Source: Telluria sp042683405 (GTDB lineage Bacteria > Pseudomonadota > Gammaproteobacteria > Burkholderiales > Burkholderiaceae_D). From it: 64,000 bases of DNA. The position numbers and the translations under genes are program-made. Location of the stretch: contig NZ_JBHUJS010000010.1 in NCBI RefSeq assembly GCF_042683405.1, positions 1-64,000 of the forward strand. Direction: 5' to 3'. How positions within the stretch are numbered: position 1 is the first letter of the stretch; every line of letters begins with the position of its first letter. Below, one piece after another: positions 16,458-24,103 of this stretch. Below the pieces are notes generated by a model. It was not told the origin of the DNA, made no database searches, and saw only the letters and a program-made list of their open reading frames with translations.

Positions 16458-17737
16458 TGCGGCGTGCACTGTCCCTGGGCGACACCCCGTCGCTGTCGGT
16501 GCCGCTGCGCTTCCTGCTGACGGCGCCCTGGTTCGGGCTGGGCGCCGGCCTGCTGCTGGCATGGCAGGGCGCGGACGCGCTGGCCACGCGCTGGTCGCCC
16601 GTGACCGTCGCGCTCACCCACCTGCTCACGCTGGGTTTCCTGGCCATGACCATGGCCGGCGCGCTCCTGCAGATGCTGCCGGTGGTGGCCGGCTTCACGG
16701 TGCCGGGCGGCCGGCTGGCCGCCATGGTCGCCTGGCCTGCGCTGTGCGCCGGCACGCTGCTGCTGGCTGGCGCACTGCTGTCCGGGATGCCGCAGCTGTT
16801 CGGTCCGGCCGCCGCCGTGCTGGCGCTGGCCTTCCTCGTGTTGTGTGGCGTGTTTGCCGTTGCGCTTTCGCGGCGCGCGCCGGCCGGCGCGCTGGCCATG
16901 GTCGGCGGCATGCGGCTGGCCATCGGCGCGCTTGCGCTGACCGTCGTGATGGGAATCCTGCTGGCGCTATTCCTGGGAGGCTGGACCAGCCTGCCCGCGC
17001 TGGCCGTCACCGAAGTTCATGCCGGCTGGGGATTGATCGGCTGGGTCCTGATGCTCGTGATCTGCGTGGCCTACCAGGTGATCCCGATGTTCCAGGCCAC
17101 CCCCGCCTATCCGGATAAATTCACCTTTGCCTTGCCGCCCTTGCTGGCCGCCGCGCTCGCGCTGTGGAGCTATGCAACGCTGTCGAATGCGCCCTGGGCT
17201 GGCGGCGCCGGCGTTGCCGTCGCGCTGTGCATACTGGGCTTTGCCGGCGTCACGCTCTGGCTGCTGGCCCGCCGCAAGCGTCCCGCCGCCGATGCGACCA
17301 CGCTGTACTGGCGCCTGTCGATGGGCAGCCTGGCCACATGCACCGCCGTCTACCTGTGGCCCGGCAGCGGCGCGCCATGGCGCGAACTGCTGGTGGCGGT
17401 GCTGTTCATCGGAGGCGTCGCAATGGGAGCGGTGAATGGCATGCTGTACAAGATCGTGCCATTCCTGCTGTGGTATCACCTTCAGCAGCAGGGCGTGCCG
17501 AAGGCCAGGCTGCCGGGGACGCAGCAGTGGATCACCGAACGGCGCGCCAGGATGCAGTTCTGGCTGCACGCGGGCGCCACCGGGCTGCTCGCTGCCGCGA
17601 CAGTGGCACCGGCTGCGCTGGCCCGCGCCGGCGGCCTGGCGCTGTGCGCGGCTTGCGGCTGGCTGGCGGCGGACCTGTGCGGCGCCGCCTTGCGCTATCG
17701 CCGCATTGCGCGCGAATCAGCCCTCGAACGCGCGTAA
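16457..17737 (+). CDS. Uncharacterised polytopic membrane protein, haem-copper-oxidase-like
   Basis: A 426-residue protein with about 12 hydrophobic helices and almost no soluble part. It resembles a shortened haem-copper oxidase subunit I or NnrS-like protein: conserved-looking histidines lie in helix-bound contexts His55 (ALTHLLTLGFLAMTMAG), His188 (TEVHAGWGLIGWVL) and His341 (LLWYHLQQQ). I infer a haem- or copper-binding membrane protein of NO metabolism, but no experimentally known member is recognised. The start is GTG at 16457, fixed by one-base overlap with the DUF2249 gene. Its last 21 bp overlap the convergent dnr-like gene. Confidence 0.75.
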   Translation: MRRALSLGDTPSLSVPLRFLLTAPWFGLGAGLLLAWQGADALATRWSPVTVALTHLLTLGFLAMTMAGALLQMLPVVAGFTVPGGRLAAMVAWPALCAGTLLLAGALLSGMPQLFGPAAAVLALAFLVLCGVFAVALSRRAPAGALAMVGGMRLAIGALALTVVMGILLALFLGGWTSLPALAVTEVHAGWGLIGWVLMLVICVAYQVIPMFQATPAYPDKFTFALPPLLAAALALWSYATLSNAPWAGGAGVAVALCILGFAGVTLWLLARRKRPAADATTLYWRLSMGSLATCTAVYLWPGSGAPWRELLVAVLFIGGVAMGAVNGMLYKIVPFLLWYHLQQQGVPKARLPGTQQWITERRARMQFWLHAGATGLLAAATVAPAALARAGGLALCAACGWLAADLCGAALRYRRIARESALERA

Positions 17738-18397
17738 GCGCTCGATGTCGAGGATCGTGATCTCGCGGCCGCGCACCGCGATCATGCCCTTGTCCACCAG
17801 CTCGTGCAGGACGCGCGAGAAATATTCCGGGGTCAGGTTCAGGCGCGAAGCCAGCATCTTCTTGCTCATCCCGAGCACCACCTGCGCGCCGTCGCCTTCC
17901 GGTTCTTCCTTCAGCAGGTAGCCCACGATGCGCTGGCTCCCCGAGCGCAGCGAATAGGACTCGACGTCCGAGATCAGGCCGTGCAGGCGGCGGCTCATCC
18001 CCGCCAGCATGCGCCGCGCCAGTACCGGATTGCGCTCCAGTTCATCGAACACGGCATGCTTGGAAATGTGCAGCAGCAGCGTGTCGGCCAGCGCGTGCGC
18101 GTTGAGGATATAGGGGCGCTCCATGAACATGAGCGCTTCGCCGAAGCTGTGTCCGGCCCCGACCACCTCGACGATCTTCTCGTTGCCCTGCACCGAGACG
18201 AAGCCGAGCTTGACCTGGCCGTAGATCACGGTGTGGAAGCCGTTGCAGGGATCGCCGCGCTGGAAGACGGCGGTGCCGCGCGGGACGTGCTGCTCCGTGG
18301 TGGCCGCGGCAATGGCGTTGAGTTCGTCAACGGCGAAGTCGCTGAACAGGGGCAGGCGCTTGAGGAATTCGCGCGGATCGATGCGTGGGTGGGCCAT
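17717..18397 (-). CDS. dnr: CRP/FNR family regulator, Dnr/NnrR-like
   Basis: A 226-residue regulator: cyclic-nucleotide-like sensor domain (residues 20-120, GQVKLGFVSVQGNEKIVEVVGAG), dimer helix, and a winged helix at about 170-210 with recognition segment LTPEYFSRVLHEL, whose E..SR pattern reads FNR-type boxes. Only one cysteine is present, so it cannot hold an FNR iron-sulfur cluster; this fits the Dnr/NnrR group that senses NO, probably through haem. Two FNR-type boxes lie upstream, in front of nirK and the gene at 20144, and are its likely targets. It is downstream of nirK, beyond a terminator. Confidence 0.87.
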   Translation of the reverse strand: MAHPRIDPREFLKRLPLFSDFAVDELNAIAAATTEQHVPRGTAVFQRGDPCNGFHTVIYGQVKLGFVSVQGNEKIVEVVGAGHSFGEALMFMERPYILNAHALADTLLLHISKHAVFDELERNPVLARRMLAGMSRRLHGLISDVESYSLRSGSQRIVGYLLKEEPEGDGAQVVLGMSKKMLASRLNLTPEYFSRVLHELVDKGMIAVRGREITILDIERLRAFEG

Positions 18398-18423
18398 GTG
18401 GGACCTCTGGATGGGTAGCTACG

Positions 18424-18454
18424 AATAAAAAAGGACCCGCTCGCGGGCGGGTCC
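18424..18454 (-). terminator. Intrinsic terminator after nirK
   Basis: On the minus strand an 8-bp stem GGACCCGC / GCGGGTCC with a six-base loop is followed by a T-rich run (complement of 18424-18432). It separates nirK from dnr. Confidence 0.85.
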
Positions 18455-18473
18455 CTGTCATGCCCGGCGTGGA

Positions 18474-19880
18474 TCAGTGACCCGAATCGCCGTCAGGCTT
18501 GGTGTGCGCGCGGAAGATCGATGGGTTCTCGGCGCCCTTCACGTACAGGAAGCCTGCCAGACCTTTCTCCAGGCGCGACAGCGCGTGGTCGACCAGGATG
18601 TAGCGGCCCGGCACATCGACCTTGAACTCGACCATCGTCGCGCCGCCCGGCGCCACCGTGGTGGTCTGCACATTGTGCAGCGGAGGCGAGGTCAGGTCGG
18701 CCAGCTGGTACACGTTGTCGAACACTTCGCCGATCACGTGGAAGCTGGAAGTCATGTTGGGACCGCCGACACCGAAGAAGATGCGCACGTTCTCGCCCAC
18801 GTTGGCTTCCATGCGGTGCGTCTTGGTCAGCGCATCGTGGTTGCCGTTGAAGACCAGGTGTTCCGGCTGCTCGGCCAGCAGCTTGTCGAGCGAGAATTCG
18901 TTCTCGCCGGGGGTGCCGTGGCGCTGCGCGGTGTACAGCTCGCCCTGCATCACGTAGAACTCGCGGTCGACCTTCGGCAGGCCGCCTTCCGGTTCGACCA
19001 GGATCATGCCGTACATGCCGTTCGAGATGTGCTGGGCCACCATCGGCGTGGCGCAGTGGTACACGTACAGGCCGGGATTGATCGCCTTGAACGTGAACGA
19101 CTTGGTGCTGCCAGGCGCGGCCTGGGTCGAAGCGGCGCCGCCGCCAGGACCGGTCACGGCGTGGAAGTCGACCGAGTGGATCATCTTGCTGTCCTTGGCG
19201 TTCGACATGTTGACCGTGACTTCATCGCCCACGCGCACGCGGATGAACGGGCCCGGCACCTTGCTGTTGAAGGTCCAGTACTTGTAGGTCGAGCCGTCGG
19301 TCAGCTGGCCAGTAACTTCGGTGGTATCCAGGTTGACGGTCAGCTTTTGCGGGCCGCGCTTGCCGACCGGCTTGCCCACTTCCATCGGATTGGCCGAGAT
19401 GTCGGCCGCTTTCGGCGCAGCCTTGGCGACCGGATCGCCCACGATCAGTTTGCCGATCATGCCGGCGGCGACGTGGCCGGGCAGGGTGCAGATATAGGTG
19501 AACTCACCTTTTTTGTCGGCCTTGAACACGATCGAGGTCGATGCGCCCTTGTCGTTCAGCTGGTTCGACTTGGCGTTGAAATCGGGCACCGAGATGTCGT
19601 GGGTGGCGCCGTCGCCGTTGACCAGGTTGATCTGCACGATCGCGCCGACCGGCACGCGCAGTTCCGGATTGGCCTTGCCTGTCAGCGGTCCGGTGTCGCC
19701 CATGAACACCAGCTTGCCGTCTGCGATATCGGTGCGCAGCGTGAACGTCACGGTCGGACGGTATTCGACATTGGCGCTTCCGCCATGACCGCCGGCGTGC
19801 TGCTGGGCGTAGGCGGGGACGAGGGCGGCTGCGCCCAGGATCAGTGCTGCGACGGCTTGGGAAGTCAATTTACGTTTCAT
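18474..19880 (-). CDS. nirK: Copper nitrite reductase with N-terminal cupredoxin domain
   Basis: A 468-residue periplasmic enzyme reducing nitrite to NO. After a signal peptide (1-25) comes an extra cupredoxin domain with its own type 1 set His94, Cys131, His136, Met141. The core follows: type 1 copper His235, Cys276, His284, Met289; type 2 copper His240, His275, His432; catalytic Asp238 and His381 by alignment with the Alcaligenes enzymes. Ordinary NirK has about 340-380 residues; N-terminally fused forms are known from Hyphomicrobium. Start 19880 gives the signal peptide. The promoter has an FNR/Dnr box and an NsrR-like operator. Confidence 0.95.
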   Translation of the reverse strand: MKRKLTSQAVAALILGAAALVPAYAQQHAGGHGGSANVEYRPTVTFTLRTDIADGKLVFMGDTGPLTGKANPELRVPVGAIVQINLVNGDGATHDISVPDFNAKSNQLNDKGASTSIVFKADKKGEFTYICTLPGHVAAGMIGKLIVGDPVAKAAPKAADISANPMEVGKPVGKRGPQKLTVNLDTTEVTGQLTDGSTYKYWTFNSKVPGPFIRVRVGDEVTVNMSNAKDSKMIHSVDFHAVTGPGGGAASTQAAPGSTKSFTFKAINPGLYVYHCATPMVAQHISNGMYGMILVEPEGGLPKVDREFYVMQGELYTAQRHGTPGENEFSLDKLLAEQPEHLVFNGNHDALTKTHRMEANVGENVRIFFGVGGPNMTSSFHVIGEVFDNVYQLADLTSPPLHNVQTTTVAPGGATMVEFKVDVPGRYILVDHALSRLEKGLAGFLYVKGAENPSIFRAHTKPDGDSGH

Positions 19881-19944
19881 TTTTATCACCTTGGTTGTTC
19901 GGTGCCAGGCACCGGATCTTCTTGCTACTCTTGGACACGGATCA

Positions 19945-19967
19945 ATCATACATTTCGGATACATCTT
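19945..19967 (-). promoter_or_regulatory. NsrR-like operator and -10 of nirK
   Basis: Arms ATCATACATTT and GGATACATCTT (8 and 9 of 11 matches to the NsrR half-sites) flank one base. On the minus strand the left arm contains TATGAT (19945-19950), the likely -10, so the operator covers the promoter core. Confidence 0.65.
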
Positions 19968-19973
19968 AAAAAA

Positions 19974-19987
19974 TTGACTCAGATCAA
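19974..19987 (-). promoter_or_regulatory. FNR/Dnr box of the nirK promoter
   Basis: On the minus strand it reads TTGAT-CTGA-GTCAA, a full consensus site. Its centre (19980.5) is about 42 bp upstream of the start expected from the -10 TATGAT, the class II activation distance. Dnr (17717-18397) is the obvious candidate regulator. Confidence 0.85.
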
Positions 19988-20041
19988 AAAATTTCGAGTT
20001 CAGAAAAAATACTGATGGGCCGGGTGTCGCTTCTTGGAAAT

Positions 20042-20055
20042 TTGACTTACATCAA
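20042..20055 (+). promoter_or_regulatory. FNR/Dnr box of the outer-membrane protein gene
   Basis: TTGAC-TTAC-ATCAA is a full consensus site. A -10-like TACGAT lies at 20079-20084, which puts the box centre about 42 bp upstream of transcription. It faces the gene at 20144 and is 54 bp from the nirK box. Confidence 0.82.
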
Positions 20056-20143
20056 GGAATTCGGCGCGCCGCGCCGCATACGATGAATTCACCGCGCACC
20101 GCATGTGCCGCACCGAATCCCAACCAACCGCTTCCCAATCATC

Positions 20144-21103
20144 ATGAAACGCTCCGCCACCACACTCGCTGCCGCACTCGCCGCAGCCCTTCCATCGCTT
20201 GTCTTTGCCAGCTGTGGCGCCTCCTTCTGCGCGGTCAACACCAACTGGACCACCCAGAGCGCAATGCTCGAAGCCGGTTCCGCATTCGACCTGCGCTACG
20301 AATACATGCACCAGGACCAGCCCTACGCGGGCAGCGACCGGGTCGCGTTCGGCCAGATCCACCGCCACCACGACGAGCAGTCAACGCTGAACCGCAACAT
20401 GGTCGGCACCTACAGCCGCAATTTCGGCAACGGATGGGGAGTCGAAGCCACGCTGCCCGTGATGCAGCGCGACCACAGGCATGTCCACAACCACCACGGC
20501 GCCCAGGTCCACGACGCATGGAAGTTCACCAGCCTGGGCGACGTGCGCGTGGCCGGCCGCTACCAGTTCGCCGGCATCGGCGATCCGCTCAATCCGAGCA
20601 CCAACGGCGTCACCTTCGGGCTTAAGCTGCCCACCGGCCGTACCGGCATCGACAACGCGCAAAGCGGCACGGCCGAGCGTTCGCTGCAGCCCGGGACCGG
20701 CACCACCGACCTGATGCTGGGCGCCTTCCATCACCAGAAATTCGCCGCGCGCGATGCGTCCTGGTTCGTGCAGGGCAGCTACCAGCACGCGCTGGGCAGC
20801 CACGATGGCTACAAGCCGGGGGCGCAGTTGGGCGCGGACCTGGGCTACCGCCATGGCCTGGGCGCCAGCTGGGGCGTGCTGGCACAGCTGAACTTCCTCC
20901 ACAAGCGATCCGACAGCGGCGCACAGGCCGAGCCAGCCGACACCGGCAGCCGCGCGCTGTATGCAAGCCCCGGCGTGTCCTACGCGGTCGGGCGCAACAT
21001 GCAGGTCTATGCGTTCTACCAGCACGCGCTGTACCGCAAGGTCACCGGCGTCCAGATCGGCGCGGACCGCAGCTTTGTCGCCGGCCTGTCCGGCCACCTG
21101 TGA
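20144..21103 (+). CDS. Uncharacterised outer-membrane beta-barrel protein with His-rich segment
   Basis: A 319-residue exported protein: signal peptide 1-22, then a Cys pair (SCGASFC, Cys24 and Cys29) and alternating strands with glycine and aromatic residues that look like a beta-barrel. Two exposed-looking segments are rich in histidine (QIHRHHDEQ and DHRHVHNHHGAQVH). I recognise no characterised family member. Placement beside nirK, an FNR/Dnr-box promoter and a following thioredoxin-like gene suggest a role in copper or other metal uptake or delivery during nitrite respiration; this is inference. Start 20144 gives a proper signal peptide. Confidence 0.75.
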   Translation: MKRSATTLAAALAAALPSLVFASCGASFCAVNTNWTTQSAMLEAGSAFDLRYEYMHQDQPYAGSDRVAFGQIHRHHDEQSTLNRNMVGTYSRNFGNGWGVEATLPVMQRDHRHVHNHHGAQVHDAWKFTSLGDVRVAGRYQFAGIGDPLNPSTNGVTFGLKLPTGRTGIDNAQSGTAERSLQPGTGTTDLMLGAFHHQKFAARDASWFVQGSYQHALGSHDGYKPGAQLGADLGYRHGLGASWGVLAQLNFLHKRSDSGAQAEPADTGSRALYASPGVSYAVGRNMQVYAFYQHALYRKVTGVQIGADRSFVAGLSGHL

Positions 21104-21120
21104 ACGAATTGGGAGATGCC

Positions 21121-21594
21121 ATGAAGCGCTACGCCTGTTCCGCGCTGCTCGCGCTCGCCGCAGTCGGCGCGCAGGCAGCCGACTTTGCGCTGGTCGATAC
21201 CGCCGGGGTGCGTCATTCGCTCGCTGCGCACCATGGCAAGTGGGTGCTGGTGAATATCTGGGCGACCTGGTGCAGCCCCTGCGTGGCCGAGATGCCGGAG
21301 CTCGACAGCCTGGCGCGCGCACGCCGCGACCTGGTCGTCATCGGCCTGGCGGCGGACGGCGCGGACGCGCGCCGCGTGAAGGCGTTCGCCAGCCAGCTCA
21401 AGGTCTCTTACCCGATCGTGACCGGTGCCCCGTCGGACCTGGCGCAGTTCGGCGCGCGCGCCTACCCGACCAGCATTCTGTATGGCCCGGACGGCGTGCA
21501 GCGCGCGTTCCGGGAAGGCCGGATCACGCGCGCGCAGGTGGAGGCCGCGATGATCACCGCCGTCGACATGGCGGGCGGTGACGCAAATCGTTAA
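21121..21594 (+). CDS. TlpA-like periplasmic thioredoxin
   Basis: A 157-residue exported protein: signal peptide 1-20 (ending AQAA) followed by a thioredoxin fold with active site Trp50-Cys51-Ser-Pro-Cys54 and cis-proline segment ARAYPTSI. TlpA/ResA/ScoI-type proteins reduce cysteines of cytochromes or copper sites in the periplasm. It lies 17 bp after the His-rich outer-membrane protein gene and shares its FNR/Dnr promoter, so the two probably act together; the Cys24/Cys29 pair of that protein is a possible substrate. GGGAG precedes the start. Confidence 0.88.
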   Translation: MKRYACSALLALAAVGAQAADFALVDTAGVRHSLAAHHGKWVLVNIWATWCSPCVAEMPELDSLARARRDLVVIGLAADGADARRVKAFASQLKVSYPIVTGAPSDLAQFGARAYPTSILYGPDGVQRAFREGRITRAQVEAAMITAVDMAGGDANR

Positions 21595-21632
21595 AGCAGC
21601 TTAAGGACAGCGCCGGGACCGGCTCGTATAGT
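21591..21632 (+). promoter_or_regulatory. Probable activated promoter of ubiUVT (TTAA direct-repeat type)
   Basis: TTAA at 21591-21594 (overlapping the stop codon of the preceding gene) and TTAAGG at 21601-21606 are 10 bp apart. TATAGT (21627-21632) follows after exactly 20 bp. Same arrangement as upstream of nrdJ and the gene at 8815. Confidence 0.65.
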
Positions 21633-21659
21633 TTCGGCTGGTCCTTACCTGGAACTGGC

Positions 21660-22703
21660 ATGACCCTTACTGCATCACCGGCAGCGGCCGCCCCGCCTGC
21701 TGCTTCCATCGAACTGGTGTGCCCCGCCGGCAGCCTGCCGGCCCTCAAGGCCGCCATCGACAACGGCGCCGACTGTGTCTACCTCGGCTTTCGCGACGCC
21801 ACCAATGCGCGCAATTTCGCCGGCCTGAATTTCGACGACGCCCAGATCGCGCAAGGCATCGCGTATGCCCATGCGATGGGCCGCAAGGTACTGCTGGCGC
21901 TGAACACCTATCCGCAGGCCGACAACTGGAAGACCTGGCGACAGGCGGTCGACCGCGCCGCCGGCGCCGGCATCGACGCGCTGATCATGGCCGATCCGGC
22001 GCTGATGGCCTACGCCGCGGAGCACCATCCGGCCCTGCGCCTGCACCTGTCGGTGCAGGGCTCGGCCACCAACTACGAAGCCATCAACTTCTATCACAAG
22101 CATTTCGGCATCCAGCGCGCGGTGCTGCCGCGCGTGCTGTCGATGACGCAGGTCGGCCAGCTGATCGGCCACACACCGGTCGAGATCGAGGTATTCGGCT
22201 TCGGCAGCCTGTGCGTGATGGCGGAGGGGCGCTGCGCGCTGTCCTCGTATGCCACCGGCGAGTCGCCCAACACGCACGGCGTCTGCTCGCCGGCGCGCGC
22301 GGTGCGCTGGGAGCAGGCGCCCAAGGGCCTGGAGGCGCGCCTGTCCGGCGTGCTGATCGACCGCTATGCCGACGGCGAGAACGCCAGCTACCCGACCCTG
22401 TGCAAGGGACGCTTCGAGGTGGAAGGCGAAGAGTATTACGCGATCGAGGAGCCGGCCAGCCTGAACACCATCGAACTGCTGCCGCAGCTGATCAGGCTGG
22501 GCGTGCGCGCGGTGAAGATCGAGGGCCGCCAGCGCAGCCCTGCCTATGTGGCGCAGGTGACGCGGGCATGGCGCGAGGCGATCGACATGTGCCGCGACAA
22601 CATCCAGCGCTACTCCGTGCGGCCGGACTGGATGGCCGCCCTCAACCAGGTCGCGGAAGGGCGCCAGCACACGCTCGGCGCCTATCACCGCAAATGGAAA
22701 TGA
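21660..22703 (+). CDS. ubiU: Oxygen-independent ubiquinone hydroxylation protein UbiU
   Basis: A 347-residue peptidase-U32-family protein. With UbiV it hydroxylates the ubiquinone ring without oxygen, using prephenate as oxygen donor in E. coli. The four iron-sulfur ligands are Cys185, Cys192, Cys209 and Cys248, with the same spacing as E. coli UbiU (169, 176, 193, 232). The N-terminus has an extra Ala/Pro-rich stretch of about 15 residues. It is first in an operon ubiU-ubiV-ubiT-DGC gene. Ubiquinone made this way would serve qNOR and the rest of the anaerobic chain. Confidence 0.94.
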   Translation: MTLTASPAAAAPPAASIELVCPAGSLPALKAAIDNGADCVYLGFRDATNARNFAGLNFDDAQIAQGIAYAHAMGRKVLLALNTYPQADNWKTWRQAVDRAAGAGIDALIMADPALMAYAAEHHPALRLHLSVQGSATNYEAINFYHKHFGIQRAVLPRVLSMTQVGQLIGHTPVEIEVFGFGSLCVMAEGRCALSSYATGESPNTHGVCSPARAVRWEQAPKGLEARLSGVLIDRYADGENASYPTLCKGRFEVEGEEYYAIEEPASLNTIELLPQLIRLGVRAVKIEGRQRSPAYVAQVTRAWREAIDMCRDNIQRYSVRPDWMAALNQVAEGRQHTLGAYHRKWK

Positions 22704-22729
22704 CCCCGAATTTCACCCGACAGGAAAAT

Positions 22730-23635
22730 ATGCTGAAGCTGTCCCTCGGCCCCGTGCTGACCTACTGGGCGCGCGAAACGCTGTTCGAGTTCTACCAGGT
22801 GATCGCCGAAAGCGCGGTCGACATCGTCTACATCGGCGAGACGGTGTGCTCGCGCCGCCACGAGATGCGGCTGGACGACTGGCTCGATGTGGCCGACCTG
22901 CTCGCAGCCAACGGCAAGGAAGTGGTGCTGTCTTCGCAGGCGCTGATCGAATCGAACAGCGAACTGGGCGCGCTGCGCAAGCTGGTCGCCAACGGCCGCT
23001 TCGGCGTCGAAGCCAACGACGTCGGCGCCGTGCATTGCCTGGACGGCGCTCCGTATGTGGCCGGCCCGCACCTGAACATCTACAATCCGCCGGCCCTGGC
23101 GACCTACGCCCGCACGGGCGCGCGCCGCTGGGTGATGCCGCTCGAACTGGGCCGCGCCCAACTGCTTGGCATGCGCGCGGGCATGGCGGCCGGGATGGAG
23201 ACCGAGGTGTTCGCCTTCGGCCGCATGCCGCTCGCGTTTTCGGCCCGCTGCTTCACCGCGCGCAAGCTGAACCTGCCCAAGGACGACTGCCGCTTCTCCT
23301 GCATGGAGCATCCGGACGGTCTGCTCCTGAACACGCGCGAAGGCCAGCCGTTCCTGGTGCTGAACGGTATCCAGACCCAATCGGCATCGGTGCACAACCT
23401 GGTCGCGGAGCTGGCGGACATGCGCGGGATTGGCGTCGACGTGGCGCGCATCAGCCCACAGTCTTCCGGCACGGCCGACATCATCGCCGCCTTCGACCTG
23501 GCGCGCCGCGGCGCGATCGATACTGCCGAAGCCAGGCGCCGGATCGCGCCGCACCTGGTGGGCGCCGAATGCAATGGCTACTGGTTCGGCGAGCCGGGCA
23601 TCGCATTGCACCGGACCGTGGCGGAGGCAGCATGA
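22730..23635 (+). CDS. ubiV: Oxygen-independent ubiquinone hydroxylation protein UbiV
   Basis: A 301-residue U32-family partner of UbiU. Cluster ligands are Cys40, Cys174, Cys187 and Cys191, matching the E. coli pattern (39, 180, 193, 197). The start at 22730 is chosen because MLKLSLGPVL aligns with the family opening and AGGA lies upstream; in-frame ATG codons at 22694 and 22700 would overlap ubiU and lack this support. The stop overlaps the ubiT start (ATGA), showing coupling. Confidence 0.94.
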   Translation: MLKLSLGPVLTYWARETLFEFYQVIAESAVDIVYIGETVCSRRHEMRLDDWLDVADLLAANGKEVVLSSQALIESNSELGALRKLVANGRFGVEANDVGAVHCLDGAPYVAGPHLNIYNPPALATYARTGARRWVMPLELGRAQLLGMRAGMAAGMETEVFAFGRMPLAFSARCFTARKLNLPKDDCRFSCMEHPDGLLLNTREGQPFLVLNGIQTQSASVHNLVAELADMRGIGVDVARISPQSSGTADIIAAFDLARRGAIDTAEARRRIAPHLVGAECNGYWFGEPGIALHRTVAEAA

Positions 23636-24093
23636 GGACCGCACCGCCCGCATCGTTCATCATCCCCGCCGGCGTGGCCGGCGTGCTGGGGCGGCTGCCC
23701 GCCTACCCGGGTTCGTGGCTGTTCGCGCGCGCCCTGAACCTGGCGCTGGCGCGGCACCTGCCGGCCGACGTGCGCGCCGCGCTCGAGGGCAGGGCGCTAC
23801 GGCTGGCCGTGCAGGACGCGAAGCTGGTCTTCGACTTCACCTGGCGCGGCGCCGGCTTCGCAGCGGGCACGGCGGGCGCGCAGCCGGAGCTGACCATCCG
23901 CGCCTCAGCGCAGGACCTGTGGCGGATGGCGCGCCGCGAGGAAGACCCGGACACGCTGTTCTTCAGCCGCCGCCTCGTGCTGGAGGGCGACACCGAACTG
24001 GGCCTGCTATTCAAGAACACGCTGGACAGCCTCGACCTGTCGGTATTCGACCTGGCTGCCGGCCTGGGGTCGCGCCGCCGCCGCAGGCGCTAG
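23632..24093 (+). CDS. ubiT: SCP2-domain ubiquinone biosynthesis accessory factor UbiT
   Basis: A 153-residue protein with a SCP2 lipid-binding domain (RALRLAVQDAKLVFDFTW through LDSLDLSVFDLAAGL) and a basic C-terminus ending in five arginines. UbiT binds isoprenoid intermediates and is required for anaerobic ubiquinone synthesis together with UbiU and UbiV; it replaces the aerobic factor UbiJ. It overlaps ubiV by four bases and is followed after 10 bp by the DGC-domain gene. Confidence 0.92.
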   Translation: MRTAPPASFIIPAGVAGVLGRLPAYPGSWLFARALNLALARHLPADVRAALEGRALRLAVQDAKLVFDFTWRGAGFAAGTAGAQPELTIRASAQDLWRMARREEDPDTLFFSRRLVLEGDTELGLLFKNTLDSLDLSVFDLAAGLGSRRRRRR

Positions 24094-24103
24094 GGGAGGC
24101 GAG

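Noticed and set aside
21719..22729. N-terminal extension of UbiV across the whole ubiU gene
   Set aside because: The frame is open but translates as an antipattern (Arg/Pro/Ala-rich) and UbiV homologues start at the MLKLSLGP segment.
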